NCBI RefSeq assembly: GCF_000741295.1
Contig: NZ_JGZG01000001.1
Coordinates: forward strand, 62,001-126,000
Direction: 5' to 3'
Length of the DNA stretch: 64,000 nt
DNA from: Bifidobacterium pseudolongum subsp. globosum
Lineage (GTDB): Bacteria; Actinomycetota; Actinomycetes; Actinomycetales; Bifidobacteriaceae
Shown piece by piece: positions 15,107 through 24,673 of this stretch. The notes beneath the pieces were generated by a model. That model was not told the DNA's origin. It did no database searches and was given only the letters and a program-made list of their open reading frames with translations. The stretch's first letter is position 1; every line of letters begins with the position of its first letter. A program made the position numbers and the translations under genes.

Positions 15107-16579
15107 ATGACCACAGCATCACCCCGGCCGGCATCGAAGCCAGCCACACCCAACCACGTCAGGAACACAAGGAGCATGAGGCAACGCGTCGCGTTCGCGT
15201 TCGGCAACCTCGGGCAGGCGGCGTTCTACAACGCGATGAGCACATTCTTCATGACCTACACCACGACCGCCTTGTTCGCGCGCACGGACAAAGCGGTCGC
15301 CGCACGCATGATCGCCCTGATCACCTCGCTCGTCGTGGCGATCCGCATTGCCGAGATCTTCCTCGACCCCCTGCTCGGCAACATCGTCGACAACACGCGC
15401 ACACGCTGGGGCCGGTTCCGCGTCTGGCAGTTCATCGGCGGCATTGTGCCGTCCGCGCTGCTCATCGTCGTGTTCACCGGCGTCTTCGGGCTCGTGAATG
15501 TCAGCACCACATGGTTCATCGCGGCGTTCATCGTCACCTTCATCCTGCTCGACGTGTTCTATTCCGCGCGGGACATCTCGTATTGGGGCATGATCCCCGC
15601 GCTCTCGAGCGATTCGCATGAGCGCGGCGTCTACACATCACTCGGTACGCTCACCGGCTCGCTCGGCTACAACGGCGTCACCGTCATCGTCATCCCGATC
15701 GTCAGCTATTTCACCTTCCGCTTCACCGGCGAGCACGCCCAAGGGCAGCCCGGTTGGACCGCATTCGCGGTCATCATCGCACTGTTCGGCCTGCTCACCG
15801 CATGGACCGTGGCGTTCGGCACACGCGAACAGCACAACGAACTGCGCGGCGGCGACGAACACTGCAAGCCATTGGACGCGTTCAAGGCGATCGGCCACAA
15901 CGACCAGCTGCTGTGGATGGCATTGAGCTACCTGCTGTATGCGGTGGCCAACGTGGCGACGACCGGCGTGCTGTTCTACCAGTTCACCTATGTGCTCGGC
16001 ATGCCGGAGCAGTTCGCGCTCGCCGGCGTGATCCCCGTGGTCACCGGCCTGCTCACGACCCCGCTCTACCCGTTGCTCAACCGTGTGGTTCCGCGCCGGT
16101 GGCTGTTCACGGGAGGCATGGCCCTGATGATCGCCGGCTATGCGATGTTCATCGCCGCACCACGCAACCTCGCGGTCGTGCTCATCGCGCTCGTGCTGTT
16201 CTATCTGCCCGCGCAGACGATCCAGATGACGGCGATCCTGACGATGACCGACTCGATTGAATACGGGCAGCTCAAGACAGGGCGGCGCAACGAGGCCGTG
16301 ACGCTCAGCGTGCGCCCGATGCTCGACAAGATCGCCGGCGCGTTCTCAAATGGCATCGTCGGATTCGTCGCCGTGGCCGCGGGCATGGTCGGGTCGGCGT
16401 CCGCCGGCGACATGACCGCAGGCAACATCCACACCTTCACCACATGGGCATACATCGTGCCTTCCGCGGGCATTGTGCTGAGCCTCGTGGTGTTCCTGGC
16501 CCGTGTGCGAATCGACGAGAAGCGCCATGCGCGGATCGTCGAACAGCTCGAGGCGCGCCTCGCCGACACCACGCGGTAG
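15107..16579 (+). CDS. GPH-family sugar:cation symporter, probable lactose permease
   Basis: A 490-aa polytopic membrane protein with about 12 transmembrane helices, of the glycoside-pentoside-hexuronide transporter family (LacS/MelB type). The family signature is visible in EIFLDPLLGNIVDNTRTRWGRFR near residues 80-105, including the conserved DP and D-x-T-R-x-RWGR motif. A strong RBS GGAGG lies 7 nt before the ATG. It imports lactose or galactosides with a cation; it lacks the C-terminal IIA domain found in streptococcal LacS, so no PTS phosphorylation control is expected. Divergent from lacZ with a shared operator region; it ends 16 bp from ftsQ, convergently. Confidence 0.88.
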   Translation: MTTASPRPASKPATPNHVRNTRSMRQRVAFAFGNLGQAAFYNAMSTFFMTYTTTALFARTDKAVAARMIALITSLVVAIRIAEIFLDPLLGNIVDNTRTRWGRFRVWQFIGGIVPSALLIVVFTGVFGLVNVSTTWFIAAFIVTFILLDVFYSARDISYWGMIPALSSDSHERGVYTSLGTLTGSLGYNGVTVIVIPIVSYFTFRFTGEHAQGQPGWTAFAVIIALFGLLTAWTVAFGTREQHNELRGGDEHCKPLDAFKAIGHNDQLLWMALSYLLYAVANVATTGVLFYQFTYVLGMPEQFALAGVIPVVTGLLTTPLYPLLNRVVPRRWLFTGGMALMIAGYAMFIAAPRNLAVVLIALVLFYLPAQTIQMTAILTMTDSIEYGQLKTGRRNEAVTLSVRPMLDKIAGAFSNGIVGFVAVAAGMVGSASAGDMTAGNIHTFTTWAYIVPSAGIVLSLVVFLARVRIDEKRHARIVEQLEARLADTTR

Positions 16580-16595
16580 GCGGCGCCCCCTCGGA

Positions 16596-17900
16596 TCACT
16601 TGATGATCGGGCGCGCCGTGGCGGAGACGTTGATCTGCTTCTTGTCGCCGATCACGTTCGGGTCGTTCATGATCTTGTCGACAATGGCCATCTTGAGCTT
16701 CAAGTCCGAATCGTCACCCCACACGATGCTGATGCCGTTGTCGAGCTGCGTCATGATCGAATCCTGCGTGTTCGCCTGCACCTTGACGATGGCGTTGCGC
16801 ATGGATTCAGGCAATGCGTCGAGGATCACGAGCGCCGACTGCACCGCGCGCCGGCTGAGCGCCTTGCCGACATTGTCCACTTCGATGACCGGGATGCCCT
16901 GCACGGATTGTGCTGCCCCGTTGACCGCGTTGAGTTTGCGCGCCTTGCTGTCGACCGCCGTCATGGTGCTTCCCGACGGCTCCTTGAGCATGGCGGCCGG
17001 CCGTTGCGCGGTGACCGAAACATGCAGGCCGTTGGGGAATTTCTTCTCAGCAGTGGCCGACGAGACGCCCGGGATCTGCGAAAGCTGCTGCTCGACCGCG
17101 CCGTCGGAGACCACAAGCAATGATTTGCCCGCCTGCCGCTTGGCAATCGCCATGATCTGCTCGTTGCTCACCCATTCGTTCGCGCCCGACGCGCTGATGT
17201 TGTTGGGTTCCAACCGCAATACCGGCGAAAAGAAGAGCAGCCAGACAAGCGCAATCACCGCGGCCATCGCGGCACACACCACAGCCACACGTGCGGCGAT
17301 GCGCCGCGTGTTGGCCTTCCGCTGCTCCTTCTGACGCGCCGCGAAGTCCACGACCTTGGGCCGTGTGGCCACGCCGATTGTACCCGCCGTCTCCTGCAGT
17401 GTCTTCGCCACCACATCCTCGCTCGGCAGGTTGTTCGCGTCCACGAACGCACCCGGACTCGTCGCCCCGGTGCGTTCCTCGACGATGCGCGGTTTCTTGA
17501 CCTGCGCGCGCGCTTGCTTCGCCGACCGCCGGCGCGCCACGGCGTCGCCGGCCGCGGCGAACACCGAGCGCACGGATCCGCGCCTCTTGCGGGGCTGTGA
17601 TGCCGCCATCGACTGTTCCGCATGGCTGGCTGCGACGGTGTCGATGTCCACCGCCGCGTGTGGCGTGTGTACGGCGCCGGAAGCCACCGACCGGGCGGTG
17701 CGCCCGGACTCGTGCGCGGTATGCGTGCCCGATGACGCGCTGCGCGCCACCCTGCGGCTGCCGGATGGCGCGCCATTGCGCGAACTCGCCGATCGCGCGA
17801 CACGCTTGGCGGGCACGGCATGGCCCGAACGTGTGGAACGTGCCGGCTTGTCGGGGGTCTCACCGGACGGTGAGGAGCTGACGGAACGGCCGGCCATCAT
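16596..17900 (-). CDS. ftsQ: Cell division protein FtsQ with a long cytoplasmic N-terminus
   Basis: A 434-aa bitopic protein: about 200 cytoplasmic residues, one transmembrane helix (about 201-224), a POTRA domain (VLRLEPNNISASGANEWVSNEQI...) and a beta domain. It links the early ring to FtsL/FtsW/FtsI. Most FtsQ proteins have only 20-100 cytoplasmic residues; here the tail is Ser/Arg/Ala-rich with three related RxARS(A/V)AS-type segments (32-75), then a Lys/Arg-rich stretch, so it is probably disordered and may be a phosphorylation target. The ATG overlaps the murC stop (ATGA), so translation is coupled. Last gene of this dcw block. Confidence 0.9.
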   Translation of the reverse strand: MMAGRSVSSSPSGETPDKPARSTRSGHAVPAKRVARSASSRNGAPSGSRRVARSASSGTHTAHESGRTARSVASGAVHTPHAAVDIDTVAASHAEQSMAASQPRKRRGSVRSVFAAAGDAVARRRSAKQARAQVKKPRIVEERTGATSPGAFVDANNLPSEDVVAKTLQETAGTIGVATRPKVVDFAARQKEQRKANTRRIAARVAVVCAAMAAVIALVWLLFFSPVLRLEPNNISASGANEWVSNEQIMAIAKRQAGKSLLVVSDGAVEQQLSQIPGVSSATAEKKFPNGLHVSVTAQRPAAMLKEPSGSTMTAVDSKARKLNAVNGAAQSVQGIPVIEVDNVGKALSRRAVQSALVILDALPESMRNAIVKVQANTQDSIMTQLDNGISIVWGDDSDLKLKMAIVDKIMNDPNVIGDKKQINVSATARPIIK

Positions 17901-19438
17901 GCATCCTTGCCATGGTGCGCTTCGAGCACATGCACAATGACCGGGCCCATTGTGGTGATGTCCCCGGCGCCGACGGTGAAGATGACGTCGCCCGGCTTGG
18001 CGCGCATCGCCACCATCTGCGCGGCCGTGGCCATGTCCTCCACCACGTCGATCGGTGTGGCACCTTCCGCGGCGGCGTCGGCGATCGTGTGTGCATCGAC
18101 GCCCGGGAAGTCCTCCTGCCGTTCACGCGCCGGGAATACGCCCGTCACGATCACGTCGTCCGCTTTGGCGAGCGCCTGCGCGAATTGCGGTGCAAAGAAC
18201 TTGGTGCGTGAAAACAGGTGCGGCTGGAACAGCACATGAATCGTGGCATCGGGGTAACGCCGGCGCGCCGCGTCGAGCAATGCGCCGATCTCGGTCGGGT
18301 GGTGCGCGTAGTCGTCGACGACCGTGACTCCGCCCACGGTGCCGCGGATCTGGAACCGGCGCGCCGCACCCAGGAATGTCGACGCGGCGCGCGCGGCGTC
18401 CTGGGCAGGCATGCCGAGTTCAATCGCCGCGAGGATCGCCGCCGTGGCGTTGCGCGCGTTGTGCAGACCCGGCACGGCGAGTGTGACCGGCAGCACCAGT
18501 TCTTCGCCCGCCACTGCAGCGGGGATGTCGAGCGTGAACTGCTCGCTGCCGCTACCCGCATGCTCCTGTTCGGCAACGATGTGCACGTATTGTGCGCCGT
18601 TCAGATCGCCCAATGCGCTGCGTTCGCTCGTGCCGTAGGCGATGGCGCGTGCACCGTCCGCCGGGTCGAGTGCGCGCAGCACGGCGAGCGCACTGCTGTC
18701 GTCGGCGCACACAATAACGTGGTCCAACGCGTGGCTCATATGCTCGACGAACGCGCGCTGGTAGTGTGCCTCGTCGCCGTAGTGGTCGAGATGGTCGGCC
18801 TCGGCGTTCGTCACGATGGCGATGGCTGGGCGGTATTTGCCGAAACTGCCGTCGGATTCGTCCGCCTCCGCCACAAGCACGTCTCCCATGCCGGCATGGC
18901 CGCCGTCGAGCACGGTGCCGTCCGGGCCTTGGACCGATCCGCCGATGGCGTAGCTCGGGTCGGCGAGCGCACCTTCACCGCCATGGAGCAGGATGTGCGC
19001 GAGCATCGAGCTTGTGGTGGTCTTGCCGTGCGCGCCGGCCACGGTCACGGCGCGTGTGCCGTGCATGAGCAGGGCGAGGATGTCACTGCGGTGCACGATG
19101 TGCGCGCCCTGTGCCTGCGCCTCCACGATTTCGGGATTGCTGGGCTTGATGGCGCTCGAGTAGACGACGACGCGCGCGTCATGCACATTTTCGGCGCGCT
19201 GCCCGATTTCGACAGGGATGCCGAGCGATTCGAGGCGGTCGGTCTTCGGGCCGCGCCGGCTGTCGGAACCGTCGACCGGCACATGGTGTTGGTGGAGCAT
19301 CTCGGCGAGCACGCTCATGCCCGCTCCCCCGATGCCGATGAAATGGGTGCGGCCCAGATCGGCCACGGTCTGCTGCTCGTCGAACTGTGCGGTGGTGGGG
19401 TCGAGCGTCACCGTCTGTGCGTCATGCGTGCTACTCAC
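17897..19438 (-). CDS. murC: UDP-N-acetylmuramate--L-alanine ligase
   Basis: A 513-aa Mur ligase adding the first amino acid (L-Ala) to UDP-MurNAc. It has the N-terminal nucleotide-binding IGIGGAGMS (34-42), the central P-loop GAHGKTTTS (134-142), NAEADHLDHYG with the conserved Asp/His, and a C-terminal domain with DDYAHHPTEI. The first 25 residues are an extra Thr/Gln-rich extension. It precedes ftsQ with a 4 bp overlap and follows murG by 68 bp, the murG-murC-ftsQ order common in Gram-positives. Confidence 0.96.
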   Translation of the reverse strand: MSSTHDAQTVTLDPTTAQFDEQQTVADLGRTHFIGIGGAGMSVLAEMLHQHHVPVDGSDSRRGPKTDRLESLGIPVEIGQRAENVHDARVVVYSSAIKPSNPEIVEAQAQGAHIVHRSDILALLMHGTRAVTVAGAHGKTTTSSMLAHILLHGGEGALADPSYAIGGSVQGPDGTVLDGGHAGMGDVLVAEADESDGSFGKYRPAIAIVTNAEADHLDHYGDEAHYQRAFVEHMSHALDHVIVCADDSSALAVLRALDPADGARAIAYGTSERSALGDLNGAQYVHIVAEQEHAGSGSEQFTLDIPAAVAGEELVLPVTLAVPGLHNARNATAAILAAIELGMPAQDAARAASTFLGAARRFQIRGTVGGVTVVDDYAHHPTEIGALLDAARRRYPDATIHVLFQPHLFSRTKFFAPQFAQALAKADDVIVTGVFPARERQEDFPGVDAHTIADAAAEGATPIDVVEDMATAAQMVAMRAKPGDVIFTVGAGDITTMGPVIVHVLEAHHGKDA

Positions 19439-19506
19439 GTGAACTCCTCAGTGTTGTGTCTGGTGTCTTGTGCGATTGTGCTGTCGTATTGCCTGCGGCG
19501 GGGTGT

Positions 19507-20700
19507 TCACCGGCACCAGCGCGCGTCGCCCGCGATGGTGAGGATGCGCTGCGCCATGCGGTCGGCGGCGTCGCGGATGCCGTATTGCCATGCGTTGTGG
19601 CCGTAGTCCTGCAAGGTCTGTGGGTCTGCGAGCAATTGCGGCACATGGGATTCGACCCATGCTGCGGTGAAGTCGCGGTCGTCCACGAGCAGGCCACCGC
19701 CCGCCTGGACCACTGGTTGCGCGTTGAACCGCTGTTCGCCGTTGCCGATCGGCAGCGGCACATAGACGGCGGGCAGGCCGAGTGCCGTCAGTTCGCTCAC
19801 CGAACCGGCGCCCGAACGGCAGATGACCAGGTCGGCGCACCCGAAGGCCTTGTCGATGCGTTCGAGGTACTGCGCCACATGGTAGTCGCGTCCCGGTTGC
19901 GCGTCATCGCCGAGGCCGGTCAGCACCTGCTCCCCCGCATGCTGCGCCACGAGCTCGCGCACTTCGTCGATCTTTCCTTTGCCGGTCAGGTGCACGATCT
20001 GCGCGTCGCGCACGAGTGTGCCGGAAGCCTGGGCCACCGCCCGGTTGAGGCTGACCGCACCAAGCGAGCCGCCGGTCACCACGATGATCGGCCTGTCCGG
20101 GTCGAGCCCGAGTTCACGGGCGCTGTCGCGGCGCACCTGTGCACGGTCGGTTTGCATCCGCCCGGCCAGTTGCGCGATGGCGGGTCGCAATGGCAGGCCA
20201 ACGCGTTCGACCTCGCCTTCGCCGCCGGCCCTGAGTCCGGTGCCGTCGTATGCAGTGCCGATGAACGTGGCCCATTTGGCGCCAAGCTTGTTGGCCATGC
20301 CGGCGCGCGCGTTCTGCTCGTGGATCACGATCGGCACACCCATGCGGTGCGCGGCCGCGTACGCCGGCGCCGAGGCGTAGCCGCCGAAGCCCACGACCAC
20401 ATCGATGTGCTCGTCCTCGATGAGCTGCCTGACCTTGGCTATCTCACGCTTCCATTTGAACGGGAACTGCAGGGCGGCTTTGTTGGGGCGCCGCGGGAAC
20501 GGCACCTTCTCGATCGTTTCGAGACGGTAGCCTGCCTGCGGCACCAGATCCGCCTCAAGTCCCACCGCAGTGCCCAACGTGATGATCGACGCATCCTCCG
20601 GATCGCGCGCGGCGATCGCGTCAGCCACGGCAAGCAATGGGTTCACGTGCCCCGCCGTGCCGCCGCCGGCCAGCAGGATGTGCTTTGCTTCTGTGTTCAT
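19507..20700 (-). CDS. murG: UDP-GlcNAc:undecaprenyl-PP-MurNAc-pentapeptide GlcNAc transferase
   Basis: A 397-aa GT28 glycosyltransferase that converts lipid I to lipid II on the cytoplasmic face. The Gly-rich loops [16 protein letters not shown] (N-terminal, acceptor side) and [12 protein letters not shown] (donor side) are present, as is the UDP-GlcNAc-binding [11 protein letters not shown]...PAVYVPLP. The ATG at 20700 is preferred because AAAGGA lies 5 nt upstream; the frame's first start at 20715 has none. It lies 30 bp after ftsW and before murC. Confidence 0.95.
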   Translation of the reverse strand: MNTEAKHILLAGGGTAGHVNPLLAVADAIAARDPEDASIITLGTAVGLEADLVPQAGYRLETIEKVPFPRRPNKAALQFPFKWKREIAKVRQLIEDEHIDVVVGFGGYASAPAYAAAHRMGVPIVIHEQNARAGMANKLGAKWATFIGTAYDGTGLRAGGEGEVERVGLPLRPAIAQLAGRMQTDRAQVRRDSARELGLDPDRPIIVVTGGSLGAVSLNRAVAQASGTLVRDAQIVHLTGKGKIDEVRELVAQHAGEQVLTGLGDDAQPGRDYHVAQYLERIDKAFGCADLVICRSGAGSVSELTALGLPAVYVPLPIGNGEQRFNAQPVVQAGGGLLVDDRDFTAAWVESHVPQLLADPQTLQDYGHNAWQYGIRDAADRMAQRILTIAGDARWCR

Positions 20701-20730
20701 GGTGTTCCTTTGCATACGCCTGGAGTTGCG

Positions 20731-22056
20731 TTACGACCGTTGCCGTTCGGCCGCGATCTGCGGCTGTGAACGCATCATGCTCATCGACGCACCCGCCGCC
20801 GCCAAACATAGGATAAGTGATGAACCACCCGCCGACACGAACGGCAACGGCACGCCCATGACCGGCAGGATGCCCACGACAACGGCTATGTTCACAAGCG
20901 CCTGCCCCACAATCCACACCGTGAAGCACAACAGCGCCATGGATGTGTAGCGGTTCGGCGTGCGCAGCGCCACGACGATCATGCACCATGCGATCACCGC
21001 GAACAGCACGAGCACGAGCACGGCGCCTACGAACCCGGTCTCTTCGCCGATGATCGCGTAGATGAAGTCGTTGTGCGCCTCGGGCAGGTAGTTCCACTTC
21101 TCACGTGAATTGCCCAGACCCACGCCTAGGAACCCGCCGGAGGCCAACGCGTATTTGGCGTGTGTGGCCTGGTAGCAGGCGTCCTGCATGTCGCTCGCCG
21201 AGCACCCCTGGTACGTGGCCAGGATGCGGCGCATGCGGTTGGGGCTCATGATCGCAAACAGCACACAGGCCCCGGCCAGCCCCACGGCGAGCGCGCCGAG
21301 CCATTTGCGCGGGAAATCGCTGAAGCAGAACGCCACAAGGCCGATGAACACCAGAATCATCGTGGTGCCGAGGTCCCTGCCCGCCAACACCAATACGAGC
21401 AGAGCGCCGTATGTGCCGAACGTCCACAGATAATCCTTGATATGCGTCGGAGCGCCCCGCTCATGGCGTTTGCCGACTTCGACAAGCAGCTTGGGCAGCG
21501 TGATGCACAGCACGAACTTGACCAGCTCGGCGGGCTGGAACGTGGCGAAGCCAAGGTTGATCCACCCCTTGTTGCCGTTGACCTCAACACCCAATGGGGT
21601 CAACGTGAGGAATTGCATGAAGCCCGCCATGGCCACGAGTGGCGTGCAGAGCTTGGCATACACACGGTATGGCAGCGCCAAGGCGACCGCAAAGGCCACG
21701 AGGCCGATGATGCAGAACTTCGCTTGGTCCAAGGCCTGACTCCATGGTGTGGCGCCCACCGCCACCATGCTCACCGAGGAGCTCGAGAACACCATGACCA
21801 GGCCGAATACCATGAGCATGAACACACAGAGGGCGAATCCGTGGTAGCACCAGATCGGATTGAGCAGCATGCGCCAGCCCCGGTAGGCCGAAAAATCGGC
21901 GGCATGCCCTTGGGGCTGCGCGCTGCGCGCCGCCGGCGCATCGTGCGCGGCGGCGCTCTGGCTCGCTCTCGTGCGGACCGTGTATTGCCGTGGTGTCGTG
22001 CTGGCGCCCCGCGAGGACGCGGAGCGCGCTTTGCGCTCAGGCTGCGGCATGATCAT
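20731..22056 (-). CDS. ftsW: Lipid II polymerase / division protein FtsW (SEDS family)
   Basis: A 441-aa SEDS-family integral membrane glycosyltransferase with about ten transmembrane helices, polymerising septal glycan with FtsI. Conserved features include [28 protein letters not shown] and the C-terminal [14 protein letters not shown]. About 60 cytoplasmic residues (Ser/Arg/Ala-rich) precede the first helix. Two starts 6 bp apart are possible (22056 MIM, 22050 M); both overlap the end of murD by 14-20 bp, so translation is coupled. The frame upstream of these is antisense-like low-complexity Arg/Ser and was excluded. Confidence 0.94.
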   Translation of the reverse strand: MIMPQPERKARSASSRGASTTPRQYTVRTRASQSAAAHDAPAARSAQPQGHAADFSAYRGWRMLLNPIWCYHGFALCVFMLMVFGLVMVFSSSSVSMVAVGATPWSQALDQAKFCIIGLVAFAVALALPYRVYAKLCTPLVAMAGFMQFLTLTPLGVEVNGNKGWINLGFATFQPAELVKFVLCITLPKLLVEVGKRHERGAPTHIKDYLWTFGTYGALLVLVLAGRDLGTTMILVFIGLVAFCFSDFPRKWLGALAVGLAGACVLFAIMSPNRMRRILATYQGCSASDMQDACYQATHAKYALASGGFLGVGLGNSREKWNYLPEAHNDFIYAIIGEETGFVGAVLVLVLFAVIAWCMIVVALRTPNRYTSMALLCFTVWIVGQALVNIAVVVGILPVMGVPLPFVSAGGSSLILCLAAAGASMSMMRSQPQIAAERQRS

Positions 22057-23467
22057 CCACCCAACGCCGAGATTCGCTGGCAAATTGGTCACCGCGGTCG
22101 GCGTACGACATGAACTGGTCCATCGAGGCGCACGCCGGCGCAAGCAGCACCACGTTGCCCGGCTCCGCGAGCGCGGCAGCCGCGTCCACCGCACGCCGCA
22201 TCACCGACCCGGCGCCGGCAGGATCGATCACAGTGAGCGGCACGTCGGGGGCACAAGTGCGGAATGCCTCGAGCATCGGCTCCTGGTCCACGCCGATGAT
22301 CACAGCTGCCTTCATGCGGTCGTGTTCCTGCGCCACGAGCTCCTCGAAGCGTCCGCCCTTGGCGAGGCCGCCGGCGATCCACACCACGCTGGACGGGGCG
22401 AAGCTCTTGAGTGAGGCCTGTGCGGCGAGGGCGTTCGTGGCCTTGGAATCGTCCACGAAGCGCACCGTCGCACCGTCGGTCGTCAACCGCGCGACCTCCT
22501 CGATGCGGTGGCCGCCGGGCTTGAAGTCCTGCAATGCCTTCACCGCCACGGCGTGGTCCACGTCCATCGCATACATCAGGATCAGCGCGGTCAGCGCGTC
22601 GGCGAGCAGATGCGGGTAGACCGTGCCATCGGGCTCGGTCAGATGCGCGAAGTCGGCGACGCGTGCGATGCGGGTCTCCTCACCCACTTCACCACCGGCG
22701 ATGCCGCTCATATCCACGATCCACCCGTCGCGCACACCGATCTGCCCGGCCTGCGGTTCGGCGAGCGTAAACCCCACATGCACGCAGCCTTCGGCGGCAT
22801 GTGCCTCGGAGGCGAGCTCGGTGACGCGCGCGTCCTGCGCATTGTAGGCGATGACGCGGCGCGCGCCGTCGTAGACCTTCGATTTGTCTTCGGCATAGCG
22901 CTCAAGGCCGCCGTGCCAATCGAGGTGGTCGGCGCCGATGTTCGTGATCGCGGCCCCGGCCAAGGCGAGTGAATAGGTGAAATGCAGCTGGAACGAGCTC
23001 AGCTCGACGCACAGCACGTCGTTCGCGGGGTCGAGCGCGGCCTGCGAGACCGCTTTGCCGATGTTGCCGACGGCCGGCGCCTGCAACCCGCAGGCCGTGA
23101 GCATGACCGATACCATCTCAGTGGTGGAAGTCTTGCCGTTCGTGCCGGTGATGCCGATCCACGGTGCCGGCTCGCCCGTGCGCGCGTTGTCCACACGCAG
23201 CAGCCACGCGAGTTCGACCTCGCTGATCACCGGAATGCCGCGCTTGCGCGCCTCGACGATGAACGGCGTGCGCGGGGTGAAGACCGGCGACGTGCACACG
23301 AGGTCCACGTCGTCCCACACGATGTCGTCAAAGGAGCGCAGGTCGGCGTCTTCCTTGCGTTCATCGACGCTGATCACGCGCGCCGCGCGATCACGCAGAA
23401 TATCCACCATGCTCTGCCCGGAGATGCCCAAGCCCGCCACTACGACTGTGCTGCTGTTGAGATCCAT
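22037..23467 (-). CDS. murD: UDP-N-acetylmuramoyl-L-alanine--D-glutamate ligase
   Basis: A 476-aa Mur ligase adding D-Glu. The N-terminal Rossmann-like domain begins [14 protein letters not shown], the ATP loop is GTNGKTS (108-114), [11 protein letters not shown] carries the conserved Asp-His, and the C-terminal domain has GGHRIEEVA and FVDDSKATN. It follows mraY by 51 bp and overlaps ftsW. Length is within the usual 440-480 range. Confidence 0.96.
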   Translation of the reverse strand: MDLNSSTVVVAGLGISGQSMVDILRDRAARVISVDERKEDADLRSFDDIVWDDVDLVCTSPVFTPRTPFIVEARKRGIPVISEVELAWLLRVDNARTGEPAPWIGITGTNGKTSTTEMVSVMLTACGLQAPAVGNIGKAVSQAALDPANDVLCVELSSFQLHFTYSLALAGAAITNIGADHLDWHGGLERYAEDKSKVYDGARRVIAYNAQDARVTELASEAHAAEGCVHVGFTLAEPQAGQIGVRDGWIVDMSGIAGGEVGEETRIARVADFAHLTEPDGTVYPHLLADALTALILMYAMDVDHAVAVKALQDFKPGGHRIEEVARLTTDGATVRFVDDSKATNALAAQASLKSFAPSSVVWIAGGLAKGGRFEELVAQEHDRMKAAVIIGVDQEPMLEAFRTCAPDVPLTVIDPAGAGSVMRRAVDAAAALAEPGNVVLLAPACASMDQFMSYADRGDQFASESRRWVDDHAAA

Positions 23468-23518
23468 GTCTCGTCCTTTCCCTGACGTTGCCGATGCCGC
23501 TTATGGTCGCACCTCCGG

Positions 23519-24616
23519 TCACAGCCCCGAGCGCACGACCCAGTCCGTGTAGAAGATCATGAGGCCGATGATCACGAACATGAGCTCGACCATCCAGAAC
23601 CGCACGACGACCTTGCCTTCCGTCCACCCGCACAATTCAAAGTGGTGGTGGATCGGCGCCATTTTGAACACGCGCTTGTGCGTCATCTTGAAATACCCGA
23701 CCTGGATGATGTCGCTGAGCGTCTCGATCACGAAGAGGCCGCCGAGGATGATGGCGAGGAATTCAGTGTGCGTGGCGATCGACATGGCCGCGAACAGGCC
23801 TCCGAGGGCAAGCGAGCCGGTATCGCCCATGAAGATCGACGCCGGGTTGCAGTTGTACCACAGGAATCCTAGGCATGCCACGGCCGCGCAGCATGCGATG
23901 ACCGTCAGGTCGAAGGGGTCGGACACCGCATAGGTGAAGCCGGGGTGGCCCGATCCGCGCAGGTGGTAGCTTTCCCAGAACGCGATGATGCCGTAGCCGG
24001 CGAACGCGACCATCGAGGACCCCGCGCACAGGCCGTCGAGGCCGTCGGTCAGGTTGACGGCGTTCGTCCACGCCGCCATCAGGAAGTTCACCCAGATCAC
24101 GAACAGCACGATGGCGAGGAACCGGCCGGCGAAGTCAAAGCTCAGGAACGGCGTCTCGATGAAGCTCATGCCTGCCTGCGCGCTCGGGAACCCGGATTTG
24201 GTGGGCAGCATGAGCGCGAGCACCGCGTAGATCGTGGCCAGGATGAACTGGCCGATGAATTTGCCTTTGACGGTGAGTCCCTCGTTCTGCTTCTTGCGCA
24301 CTTTCGCGAAGTCGTCGATGAAGCCGAGCAGGCCCATCGAGGCCATCGCGAACAGGGTGAGGACCGCGGACCACGACGGCACGATGTGCTGGCTGCAATA
24401 CCGGTACAACGCACTGGCGCCCCAGCCGAGCAGCACCGCGAGCACGATGACGACGCCGCCGAGCGTCGGCGTGCCGCGCTTGACCTGGTGCGACTGCGGG
24501 CCGTCCTGCCGGATGTATTGGCCGTAGTGCAGTTTGTGCACCACGCGAATGAGCGTTGGCGTTCCGATCATCGTGATGACGAGGGAAACCACTATTCCAA
24601 TGATGAGCGCTATCAC
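23519..24616 (-). CDS. mraY: Phospho-N-acetylmuramoyl-pentapeptide-transferase
   Basis: A 365-aa membrane enzyme (about ten helices) transferring phospho-MurNAc-pentapeptide to undecaprenyl phosphate to make lipid I. The catalytic Asp clusters are seen: FIDDFAKVRKKQNEGL, NAVNLTDGLDGL and FMGDTGSLALGG, plus the HHHFE motif near the C-terminus. The start is GTG at 24616 (MIALIIGIVVS). It lies 57 bp after murF in the dcw order. Confidence 0.96.
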   Translation of the reverse strand: MIALIIGIVVSLVITMIGTPTLIRVVHKLHYGQYIRQDGPQSHQVKRGTPTLGGVVIVLAVLLGWGASALYRYCSQHIVPSWSAVLTLFAMASMGLLGFIDDFAKVRKKQNEGLTVKGKFIGQFILATIYAVLALMLPTKSGFPSAQAGMSFIETPFLSFDFAGRFLAIVLFVIWVNFLMAAWTNAVNLTDGLDGLCAGSSMVAFAGYGIIAFWESYHLRGSGHPGFTYAVSDPFDLTVIACCAAVACLGFLWYNCNPASIFMGDTGSLALGGLFAAMSIATHTEFLAIILGGLFVIETLSDIIQVGYFKMTHKRVFKMAPIHHHFELCGWTEGKVVVRFWMVELMFVIIGLMIFYTDWVVRSGL

Positions 24617-24673
24617 CTTACGGTTCTCCTATTCGTTGTGGGCGCGCGTGGCGGCACGCCGCATCGCGCGCCG

